In this document: piece after piece, positions 1 to 6,669 of the stretch
Layout of the letters: each line of letters starts with the position of its first letter
How positions within the stretch are numbered: the first letter of the stretch is position 1
Assembly (NCBI GenBank): GCA_013214275.1
Contig: JABSPP010000016.1
Coordinates: 1-14,262, forward strand
Origin: Flavobacteriaceae bacterium
GTDB taxonomy: Bacteria; Bacteroidota; Bacteroidia; Flavobacteriales; Flavobacteriaceae
Length of the DNA: 14,262 nt
Reading direction: 5' to 3'
Made by a program: the position numbers and the translations under genes
The notes under the pieces: generated by a model
Database searches by the model: none
Seen by the model: only the letters and a program-made list of their open reading frames with translations
Told to the model about the DNA's origin: nothing

Positions 1-46
1 CCGCCATGGAACCTGCATTGATTTCTGGAACATCTCTTCTTGCCAT
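1..46 (-). CDS. exbD: ExbD/TolR biopolymer transporter, N-terminal fragment (cut by window edge)
   Basis: On the minus strand an ATG at 46-44 opens a frame reading MARRDVPEINAGSMA before the window ends. This short basic N-terminus with an 'INAGSMAD'-like stretch is typical of Bacteroidota ExbD proteins, just before their single membrane helix. ExbD works with ExbB as the proton-driven motor that energises TonB-dependent outer-membrane transport. The start lies 4 nt after the stop of the preceding membrane-protein gene, and exbB is the gene before that, which fits a translationally linked operon. Only 15 codons are visible, so the identification rests on the N-terminal motif plus context; the rest of the protein cannot be judged. 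Confidence 0.8.
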   Translation of the reverse strand, partial: MARRDVPEINAGSMA

Positions 47-50
47 AACT

Positions 51-518
51 TTAAGATTTTACTAAGCTTTTTACCATGTCAACGAGGAACAGCGCAAGTC
101 CTACACCACCCAAGATAATACTATACAAAATACCTGTACTAGACCAAACATTTGATGTTGAGTTCTCCTCACCACCAACCAATACTTTACCATCTGCGCC
201 TAATACTTCAGTTCCATCTTTGAAGAAATAGGCAATTAGGAGTACAACAGCTAATATCCCAATACTTAAAAGGGTCTTCTTTAGTTGTTCAGGTTTTCTA
301 ACTAAACTAAAAACCGAAGAAAAAATTGAAATTGCAATAGTAGCTATAAGTACAATCACGGTGAACCAAATGAAAGGTGATATAATTGAGTTTTGAAAGT
401 CTGCTGAGGCTTTGAGCTCATCATCTCCTATGTAAAGCAGTCTGATGTAAAAAAAAGCAGTGATAATTGCCAAAACTAGAGCTATGGCGGTTAGTATCTT
501 TGAAAACTTATTATTCAT
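51..518 (-). CDS. Four-helix membrane protein of unknown function in the exbB-exbD operon
   Basis: A 155-residue hydrophobic protein with about four predicted membrane helices, near residues 8-28, 46-70, 82-99 and 127-150. Between helices 3 and 4 there is a hydrophilic loop of about 28 residues, rich in Gly, Glu and Ser. There is no signal peptide beyond the first helix, and no catalytic motif or cysteine pattern that I recognise. It sits between exbB (7 nt gap upstream) and exbD (4 nt gap downstream), so co-translation is likely. From general knowledge of Bacteroidota, a small membrane protein is often inserted between exbB and exbD genes; an accessory role in the ExbB/ExbD proton channel or the TonB system is inferred from position only. 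I do not recognise a named family. Confidence 0.85.
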   Translation of the reverse strand: MNNKFSKILTAIALVLAIITAFFYIRLLYIGDDELKASADFQNSIISPFIWFTVIVLIATIAISIFSSVFSLVRKPEQLKKTLLSIGILAVVLLIAYFFKDGTEVLGADGKVLVGGEENSTSNVWSSTGILYSIILGGVGLALFLVDMVKSLVKS

Positions 519-525
519 AGCTGTG

Positions 526-1242
526 TTATTTTTTATATTTAACTAGAAGGTCAATAAGTCTGATAGAGGAATCCTCCATGTCGTTAACAATACTATCTAT
601 TTTAGATACTATGTAGTTGTAAAAAACTTGTAAAATAATCGCTACGATTAACCCAAATACAGTCGTCAAAAGTGCCACTTTAATATCTTTTGCCACAACA
701 CCTGGAGAGATATCATTGGCAACAGATATAGAGTCAAATGCACCAATCATCCCGATTACGGTACCCATAAATCCTAACATCGGTGCCAATGCAATAAACA
801 GAGATAGCCAAGAGACATTTTTTTCTAACAATCCCATTTGCACACCTCCATATCCAATTACAGCCTTTTCAGCGGCCTCAATTCCTTCATCAGTTCTATC
901 AATCCCTTGATAAAAAATAGAAGCAACAGGCCCTTTAGTGTTCCTACACACCTCTTTAGCAGCTTCTACACCACCAGAACTGAGCGCATCATCTACACTT
1001 GCAACTAATTTTTTTGTATTGGTTGTTGCCATGTTTAAATAAATAATTCTTTCAATGGCAATCGCCAATCCTAGAATTAAAGCAACAAGAACAACTCCCA
1101 TAAATGATGGTCCACCTTCTATAAAGCGTTGTTTTAAAAGTTGGTGAAAAGTTTGTTCAGCTACATCTTGAGCGTAAGTGGTCTGAATAGCTCCAAAAAA
1201 CATGCATCCTGTCATCGTTAGGATATTTACTACTTTTTTCAT
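526..1242 (-). CDS. exbB: ExbB/TolQ/MotA-family proton channel protein
   Basis: A 238-residue inner-membrane protein. A signal-like segment (residues 1-24, ending TYAQ) is followed by the three-helix MotA/TolQ/ExbB core: TM1 about 48-69, TM2 about 147-169 and TM3 about 189-212. TM2 carries the family signature APMLGFMGTVIGM, and TM3 carries a VALLTTVFGLIVAI segment with the threonines that line the proton path in this family. The cytoplasmic loop between TM1 and TM2 (about 70-140) is mostly helical and charged. With ExbD it converts proton-motive force into motion that energises TonB-dependent receptors, including SusC-like porins in this phylum. It is first in an operon with the four-helix protein and exbD. 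A weak -7-like box lies about 32 nt upstream of the start. The extra N-terminal signal sequence is common in Bacteroidota ExbB proteins. Confidence 0.95.
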   Translation of the reverse strand: MKKVVNILTMTGCMFFGAIQTTYAQDVAEQTFHQLLKQRFIEGGPSFMGVVLVALILGLAIAIERIIYLNMATTNTKKLVASVDDALSSGGVEAAKEVCRNTKGPVASIFYQGIDRTDEGIEAAEKAVIGYGGVQMGLLEKNVSWLSLFIALAPMLGFMGTVIGMIGAFDSISVANDISPGVVAKDIKVALLTTVFGLIVAIILQVFYNYIVSKIDSIVNDMEDSSIRLIDLLVKYKK

Positions 1243-1273
1243 CGTTGTTATAATTAATTTTTAATAGTTAACG

Positions 1274-1300
1274 GGTTAAAGATATGAATTTTATCACAAC
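1274..1300 (-). promoter_or_regulatory. Possible exbB promoter
   Basis: On the minus strand TATCTTTA (1281-1274) matches seven of eight positions of the flavobacterial -7 element TAnnTTTG. Two overlapping TTG triplets (1300-1295) could serve as -33. The predicted start near 1267 would give a leader of about 25 nt before the exbB ATG. The spacing of 13-16 nt is shorter than the usual range of about 17-23, so this is a weak call. Confidence 0.25.
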
Positions 1301-1330
1301 AAGAATCGATCCGTTTTTTTATCTAGCGAA

Positions 1331-1438
1331 AACAATCATCCTCAGTGCAGTCAGCAAGTAACAAAAAATAGTTGATTCCTTAAAAAAAAACACTCAGTAT
1401 TTCGACCCTAGTCACTCAAAACTCAAAAGATGATTGTT
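1331..1438. repeat. Separated 10-bp inverted repeat between ansA and exbB
   Basis: AACAATCATC at 1331-1340 is the exact reverse complement of GATGATTGTT at 1429-1438, with 88 nt between the arms. The arms lie in the 208-bp gap between the end of the asparaginase pseudogene and the start of exbB. In an RNA read through from the asparaginase gene they could pair, but the long loop and the lack of a T-tract at the stem make a simple terminator unlikely. It may be chance. Confidence 0.3.
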
Positions 1439-1450
1439 GTTTTAACTTTT

Positions 1451-2470
1451 TTAGATTTCACCTCTGAGAGATTTTTGAAAATATTGGATAAACATATCTT
1501 TTTTAAGTCCCTTGCCCAATAAATACATCATTTTAGCAATCGCAGACTCTGTTGTCATATCTTTAGCTCCCACGACACCAATTTTTCTCAAAAGTGTACT
1601 TGTCTGGTAATGCCCCATCAAAACTAGTCCGCTTGTACATTGTGTAACATTGATTATGTGTATTCCTTTTCGAATGGCTTTGGAAAGCTCCTCGATAAAC
1701 CAGCTATCTGTTGGAGCATTTCCAGCACCGTAGGTCTCTAGAATCACTCCCTTTAGTTGAGGAGTTTTAAGAATGCTCTGCACTACATTTTTTGAAATCC
1801 CGGGAAAAAGTTTTAATACCACAACCTCTGTAACTAGATTTTTCCAAACTACCATCTCCCCTAATTCAGGTTTTAGGAGTAAATGCTTACTAAATTTAAG
1901 ATGCACCCCACTCTCTGCTAACGGAGGATAGTTCATCGATGCAAAGGCTTGAAATTGCTCAGCGCTAAGTTTTGTTGTTCTATTGGCCCGGTATAGTTAA
2001 TACTCAAAATACAGGCAGACCTCTTTAACAATGGGTTGATCATTTTCATAAGCACTTGCTATTTCTATAGATGTAATTAGATTCTCCTTGGCATCTGTTC
2101 GCAAATACCCTATAGGCAATTGAGATCCTGTAAAAATGACAGGTTTTTGTAAATTCTCTAACATAAAGCTAAGAGCAGAAGACGTGTAAGCCATCGTATC
2201 TGAACCTGTTAAGACAACAAATCCATCGTAATATTTATAATGCCCCTCAATCTTCTCTGCAATTTGAATGTAATAATCCTTGTTCATATTTGAAGAATCT
2301 ATAGGTTCCTCAAATGAATCAGATTCAATAATACAGTCCAGCTGGTTTAGCTCTGGAATGTTCTTTAAAATTTGCGTAAAATTGAATGCCTTCAAAGCTC
2401 CGGAGACATAGTCTTTGATCATTCCTATGGTTCCTCCAGTGTATATCAGTAAAACTTTTCGTTTGGTCAT
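1451..2470 (-). pseudogene. ansA: Type I L-asparaginase, interrupted by an in-frame TAA
   Basis: Translated through a stop, this frame gives about 339 codons, the normal length for a cytoplasmic type I asparaginase (L-asparagine to aspartate plus ammonia). The first 157 codons hold the TGGTIG nucleophile motif (about residues 12-17), the second catalytic motif as TGSDTM, and GSQLPIG. A TAA at 1999-1997 then breaks the frame. Beyond it the same frame continues with LYRANRTTK, NYPPLAESGVHL, ETYGAGNAPTD, NVTQC and a terminal SLRGEI, all asparaginase motifs. Aligned with Escherichia coli AnsA from memory, the stop replaces a residue that is Arg there; AAA to TAA would be one base change. Several other conserved positions are altered (His to Thr before GSD, Gly to Ala in YRGNRTTK, Asn to Leu in KVNMG). 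A restart at the ATG 1936-1934 could make the C-terminal part, but it lacks the catalytic motifs. A sequencing error at the stop cannot be excluded. Confidence 0.85.
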
Positions 2471-2504
2471 TTTTCTATATCACTTTTTTTGTTGATCTCC
2501 TCGC

Positions 2505-2530
2505 TAAAAGTACATGATTTTTTTAAACAA
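2505..2530 (-). promoter_or_regulatory. Possible ansA promoter
   Basis: On the minus strand TACTTTTA (2512-2505) is one base from the TAnnTTTG -7 consensus. A TTG at 2530-2528 could be the -33 element, with a short 15-nt spacer. Predicted transcription from about 2498 gives a leader of about 28 nt. It lies back to back with the pabB promoter. Confidence 0.25.
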
Positions 2531-2561
2531 TATATCTTCTATTTCATAAAACATATTACCG

Positions 2562-2569
2562 TACTTTTG
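2562..2569 (+). promoter_or_regulatory. pabB promoter -7 element
   Basis: TACTTTTG is a full match to the flavobacterial -7 consensus TAnnTTTG. If the final G is -7, transcription starts near 2576, only about 2 nt before the pabB ATG at 2578, giving an almost leaderless mRNA. No clear TTG -33 element stands at the expected distance upstream. Confidence 0.5.
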
Positions 2570-2577
2570 CTACCAAG

Positions 2578-3894
2578 ATGCAAAGAACAGTTCGAATATT
2601 TCCTCTCAAAACACCACCTATTAAAAGAAAGTTATTATCATGGTCGCAAAAGTATCACACCATCGTATGGTTAGATTCCAATGCACATCAGCAACCCTAT
2701 TCTGATTACGAGAGTATCTTAGCAGTAGAAGAGTTTACCTCCATTAAAACAGATTGCTTCAATGCTTTTGATCAATTAAAAGAATACCAAACGATCACAC
2801 AAGATTTTATTTTTGGGTACATTGGTTATGATGTTAAAAATGACATTGAAAAGTTACACTCGGAAAACCACGACGGACTTGGTTTTTCAGATCTGTTCTT
2901 TTTCCAACCCAAAAAGATTATCATTCTTAAAAAAAACCATATTGAATTTCATTACCTTAAAATGATAGATGATGAAATAGAGACCGATTTAGAGTGCATT
3001 AAAAATCACATCACCCTTAGCGATTCAAAATATCAAGATATTAAGATTAAGACTCGAATTGAAAAAGAATTTTATTGTAAAAAAGTGTCTACAATTCTAG
3101 ACCATATTCATCTAGGAGATCTTTATGAGGCTAATTTCTGTGTTGAGTTTTATGCAGATAACACAGCAATCAATCCATACAAAGTTTACAGCGATTTGAA
3201 CGAAATTTCAACCCCTCCATTTGCTACTTTTATCAGAGTTGATGAGCATTACCTCCTTTCTGCATCACCAGAAAGATATCTAAAAAAGAAAGGGAACAAA
3301 ATTATTTCACAGCCCATCAAAGGAACTGCAAAAAGAACCTTTAATGATGTAGACGACCAACATATCGCACATCATCTAGCAAATGATCAAAAGGAACGAT
3401 CGGAAAATATCATGATCGTAGATTTGGTTAGAAATGATTTGTCTAAAACAGCAGAAAAAGGGAGTGTTCAAGTTGAAGAATTGTGTCGGGTATACCCATT
3501 CGAACAAGTACATCAAATGATATCAACTGTGAGTTCTAGAATAGCATCAGATACACATCCTGTAGATGTGATCAGAAACAGTTTCCCCATGGGAAGCATG
3601 ACAGGAGCTCCTAAGATTGCCGCGATGAATATCATAGAGGAATTGGAAGAAAGTAAGCGTGGATTATACTCGGGAACTGTTGGCTACTTTACTCCAAATG
3701 GTGATTTTGACTTTAACGTAGTCATCAGAAGTATTTTATACAATCGAGAAAAAGAGTATGTTTCTTTTTCTGTTGGAAGTGCTATTACAGCCAAGTCAAG
3801 TCCCAATAATGAATACAAGGAGTGTTTGCTAAAGGGCAAAGCCATGGAACTTGCTCTTACAAAAAAAACCTTACATGCAGACGCTCCCTCATAA
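2578..3894 (+). CDS. pabB: Aminodeoxychorismate synthase component I (PabB)
   Basis: A 438-residue chorismate-binding enzyme. With a glutamine amidotransferase partner it turns chorismate into 4-amino-4-deoxychorismate, the precursor of p-aminobenzoate for folate. The C-terminal catalytic domain shows SQPIKGT (Lys248 in PIKGT, the lysine that distinguishes PabB from TrpE, which has Ala there), ENIMIVDLVRNDL (276-288), GSMTGAPK (339-346) and SGTVGYF. The N-terminal part (1-160) is the usual variable domain, including FGYIGYD. The start at 2578 is chosen because it lies just after the -7 box and gives a typical N-terminus (FPLK...LLSWSQKY...LDSN). tilS begins 11 nt downstream, so the two are probably cotranscribed. 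No amidotransferase subunit (PabA/TrpG) is in the window. An anthranilate synthase role is the alternative, but PIKGT argues against it. Confidence 0.9.
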   Translation: MQRTVRIFPLKTPPIKRKLLSWSQKYHTIVWLDSNAHQQPYSDYESILAVEEFTSIKTDCFNAFDQLKEYQTITQDFIFGYIGYDVKNDIEKLHSENHDGLGFSDLFFFQPKKIIILKKNHIEFHYLKMIDDEIETDLECIKNHITLSDSKYQDIKIKTRIEKEFYCKKVSTILDHIHLGDLYEANFCVEFYADNTAINPYKVYSDLNEISTPPFATFIRVDEHYLLSASPERYLKKKGNKIISQPIKGTAKRTFNDVDDQHIAHHLANDQKERSENIMIVDLVRNDLSKTAEKGSVQVEELCRVYPFEQVHQMISTVSSRIASDTHPVDVIRNSFPMGSMTGAPKIAAMNIIEELEESKRGLYSGTVGYFTPNGDFDFNVVIRSILYNREKEYVSFSVGSAITAKSSPNNEYKECLLKGKAMELALTKKTLHADAPS

Positions 3895-3905
3895 TATGAC
3901 AAGCA

Positions 3906-5231
3906 ATGTTTGAAGAATTTAAAGCCCATGTAAACAGTCAATTCCCTTTCTTAGCTGAGGGAAAATTACTCATAGCAGTATCTGGGGGAATCGATAGTGT
4001 AGTACTGTCACACCTAATTGCAAAGATGAAGTTGGACTTTGCGCTATGCCATTGTAATTTTCAATTAAGAGGTCAAGAAAGCGAGGATGATGAAACTTTT
4101 GTTAAGACTCTAGCATCAGAAATGGGGGTGCCATTTTTTACCACTCGGTTCAACACAAAAACATATGCAGATAAACAACAATTGTCCATTCAAGTAGCGG
4201 CGAGAAACCTCAGATATCAGTGGTTTTATGAATTATTAGAACATCATTGCTACGATTACGTGCTTACAGGGCACAATACCAATGATAATTTGGAAACTTT
4301 TCTGATGAATCTTTCAAGAGGGACGGGCTTAGATGGATTAACGGGTATTCCTCCTATCAACAAACAATCTGTAAGGCCCTTGTTAAATTTTTCTAGAGAT
4401 GATATTACAATGTTTGCCATTAAAAATGGAATTGTTTGGAGAGAAGATCGATCCAATGCTACCATCAAATACATAAGAAATAAAGTACGACATAAGATTC
4501 TACCTGTTTTAAAAGAAATTAATCCACATATTTTAGAAACATTTAAAAATACCCTAGAGAATTTAAATGAAAGTCAGGATTTAATTCGTGATCGAATAGC
4601 CGACATCACAGCAAAAATCATGTCAATAGAAAACGATATAATGAAGTTTGATATTCGCAAGCTCAATACGCTTTCAAATAAAAAGGCTTATTTGTATCAA
4701 GCGCTTCACGAGTACGGGTTCACAGAATGGAGTAATGTAGAGCACCTTTTAAACACTCAGTCTGGAAAGCAGCTTTTTTCAAAGAAATACCGCCTTTTAA
4801 AAGATCGTCAATTCTTAATTCTGACACCTATTAATAAAGACACTCAACCACTTACGTCCACAAGAATTGATGAAGAAACATCTGTAATATCGGAACCAAT
4901 ACATCTTGAACTTTATGAAACTGATTTAGAGAACACACAGGATAAAAACTCTATTATAGTCGACAGAGATTTGTTAAAATATCCGTTATTTATCAGAAAA
5001 TGGCGCCACGGTGATTATATTTGCCCCACTGGCATGAATGGCAAGAAAAAGTTAAGTCAGTTGTTTAAAGACCGTAAACTTTCCTTGATAGAAAAGGAAA
5101 GAATCTGGTTGTTAACTGATGTTGAGGATACTATTGTATGGGTCGTTGGAATGCGACAAGACCATAGGTTCATTTATAAGTCAGAAAAAACAACAAGGAA
5201 AATGATGATTTCGTTTATCTCAAATAGGTAA
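3906..5231 (+). CDS. tilS: tRNA(Ile)-lysidine synthetase
   Basis: A 441-residue cytoplasmic enzyme that ligates lysine to C34 of the CAU-anticodon tRNA-Ile, converting it to lysidine so that it reads AUA. The N-terminal PP-loop ATPase domain has SGGIDS at residues 26-31, the LCHCNFQLRG segment, LTGHNTNDNLETFLMNLSRGTGLDGL, and RNKVRHKILPVL, all typical of TilS. The central linker is helical. The C-terminal domain (about 360-440) has the TilS_C pattern with WRHGDYICPTGMNGKKKLSQLFKD and WVVGMRQDHRF. Length is close to the E. coli enzyme (about 430). The start ATG at 3906 is 11 nt after the pabB stop; an ATG at 3896 leads only to a few codons. The next gene follows after 18 nt. The gene is normally essential and looks intact. 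Confidence 0.95.
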   Translation: MFEEFKAHVNSQFPFLAEGKLLIAVSGGIDSVVLSHLIAKMKLDFALCHCNFQLRGQESEDDETFVKTLASEMGVPFFTTRFNTKTYADKQQLSIQVAARNLRYQWFYELLEHHCYDYVLTGHNTNDNLETFLMNLSRGTGLDGLTGIPPINKQSVRPLLNFSRDDITMFAIKNGIVWREDRSNATIKYIRNKVRHKILPVLKEINPHILETFKNTLENLNESQDLIRDRIADITAKIMSIENDIMKFDIRKLNTLSNKKAYLYQALHEYGFTEWSNVEHLLNTQSGKQLFSKKYRLLKDRQFLILTPINKDTQPLTSTRIDEETSVISEPIHLELYETDLENTQDKNSIIVDRDLLKYPLFIRKWRHGDYICPTGMNGKKKLSQLFKDRKLSLIEKERIWLLTDVEDTIVWVVGMRQDHRFIYKSEKTTRKMMISFISNR

Positions 5232-5249
5232 GAACTGACCCTATTCTTT

Positions 5250-6617
5250 ATGAAGAAACTATCCGTATTTGTATTTATCGCAATCCTGTTTCTGTCTTGT
5301 AAGAACCAGAAAGCACCAGGCTTTGCAGTGATTTCAGGTAAAATTCTGAACTCCAATTCAGATAAAATTACACTTGATAATCTCTATGATTATGATGATT
5401 TCAGAGATATTTCTTTAACTAAAAGTGAAGAATTTAGAGACACCATCACTTTAGATTGGAATCATGGATATTCTATATATGAAAACAATAATGAAGTCTT
5501 TCTTTACCTATCAAAAGGAGATAACCTTACCATCGAGTACGATTCCAAAAAAATGGATTCTACACTTGTGATTTCTGGAATTGGAAGTGAGATCAATCAC
5601 TATATTTTTGAAAAGGGTAAACTCCGTGGAGATCCTATTGAATTATTTAAAAAAGATGAAGTTGAATTCAAACAATCCATTGCAAGCCTTAAAGAAGAAA
5701 TGCTAAAATTACTCGCTTCAAAAACAAATTTGGAGTACGAATTTATTGTTAGAGAAAAAAATAACATCAAATATGAGTATCTAAACTACATCAGAAGATA
5801 TCTTACTTATCACGGCTACTATACCGATAACAGAACATTCAAGCCTTCTGAGGGTTTTGCAGATGAATTAAAAACCATTGAACATGATAATGAAAATGAT
5901 TTTAAGTTTTCTCCTTCATACAGAACCTTAATTGACTACTACTTTAAAGAAGAGGTATCAAAAAATGCAGATACTTTAGTTGATCCTGATATCAGATTGC
6001 TAAACCTTTATGCCACGATCAAAAGCGACCTTATCAAAAACAAATTATTATTTGATGATGCTCAGACTAGAATACTGTACACCAACAATTTAGATGAATA
6101 CTATAAGAAGTTTATACAGGTTTCAACTAATGAATCATACAATGAAAAAATTACTAAATCATACAATGCTCTAAAATTAGTAGGAAAAGGATACAGTTCG
6201 CCAAAATTCATTGATTACGAAAATAATGCAGGTGGAACAAGTACTTTAGATGATTTTAAAGGGAAATATCTCTACATCGATGTTTGGGCTACCTGGTGCG
6301 GTCCCTGTAGAGCTGAGATTCCCAGTTTAAAACAAGTAGAAAAACAATATCAAGGAAGAAATATCGAATTCATCAGCATTTCTATTGATGATCAAAAAGA
6401 TCATGCTAAATGGAAACGGATGATTATTGATGAAAAACTTGGAGGAATTCAATTATTTGCAGATAATAGCTGGGAGTCTAAATTCATAAAAGACTACATG
6501 ATTCAGGGAATTCCTGGATTTATTTTAATCGACCCCTCTGGAAATATTGTAAATTCTAATGCTCCTAGACCTTCAAACAAAGATCTCATTGCTTTGTTTG
6601 ATGAATTAAACATATAA
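5250..6617 (+). CDS. TlpA/ResA-like thioredoxin-fold lipoprotein
   Basis: A 455-residue exported protein. Residues 1-16 form a lipoprotein signal, with the lipobox ending FLSC at Cys17, so the mature protein is lipid-anchored in the cell envelope. An N-terminal beta-rich region (about 25-125) resembles the domain often fused to Bacteroidota TlpA-like proteins (DUF4369-type, by impression only). A charged helical middle (about 130-315) follows. The C-terminal thioredoxin domain (about 320-455) contains the active site TWCGPC, with cysteines 350 and 353, and the cis-proline segment GIPGFILID. It probably reduces disulfides in exported proteins or in cytochrome c maturation. dsbD starts about 50 nt downstream on the same strand and could supply its electrons. 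The +2 residues after Cys17 are Lys-Asn, not an acidic surface-export signal, suggesting the periplasmic face. The exact substrate is unknown. Confidence 0.88.
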   Translation: MKKLSVFVFIAILFLSCKNQKAPGFAVISGKILNSNSDKITLDNLYDYDDFRDISLTKSEEFRDTITLDWNHGYSIYENNNEVFLYLSKGDNLTIEYDSKKMDSTLVISGIGSEINHYIFEKGKLRGDPIELFKKDEVEFKQSIASLKEEMLKLLASKTNLEYEFIVREKNNIKYEYLNYIRRYLTYHGYYTDNRTFKPSEGFADELKTIEHDNENDFKFSPSYRTLIDYYFKEEVSKNADTLVDPDIRLLNLYATIKSDLIKNKLLFDDAQTRILYTNNLDEYYKKFIQVSTNESYNEKITKSYNALKLVGKGYSSPKFIDYENNAGGTSTLDDFKGKYLYIDVWATWCGPCRAEIPSLKQVEKQYQGRNIEFISISIDDQKDHAKWKRMIIDEKLGGIQLFADNSWESKFIKDYMIQGIPGFILIDPSGNIVNSNAPRPSNKDLIALFDELNI

Positions 6618-6669
6618 ACACACATTTCAATTTGTTAAATGTAAAAACATCAACAATATGACATTCATT

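Noticed and set aside
3684..3941. 85-codon minus-strand frame across the pabB-tilS junction
   Set aside because: Overlaps two well-supported genes on the other strand and shows no motif.
6622..6642. ACATTT/AAATGT hairpin upstream of dsbD as a terminator
   Set aside because: Six AT-rich pairs, a 9-nt loop, and an A-run rather than a T-run after it; not a credible terminator.
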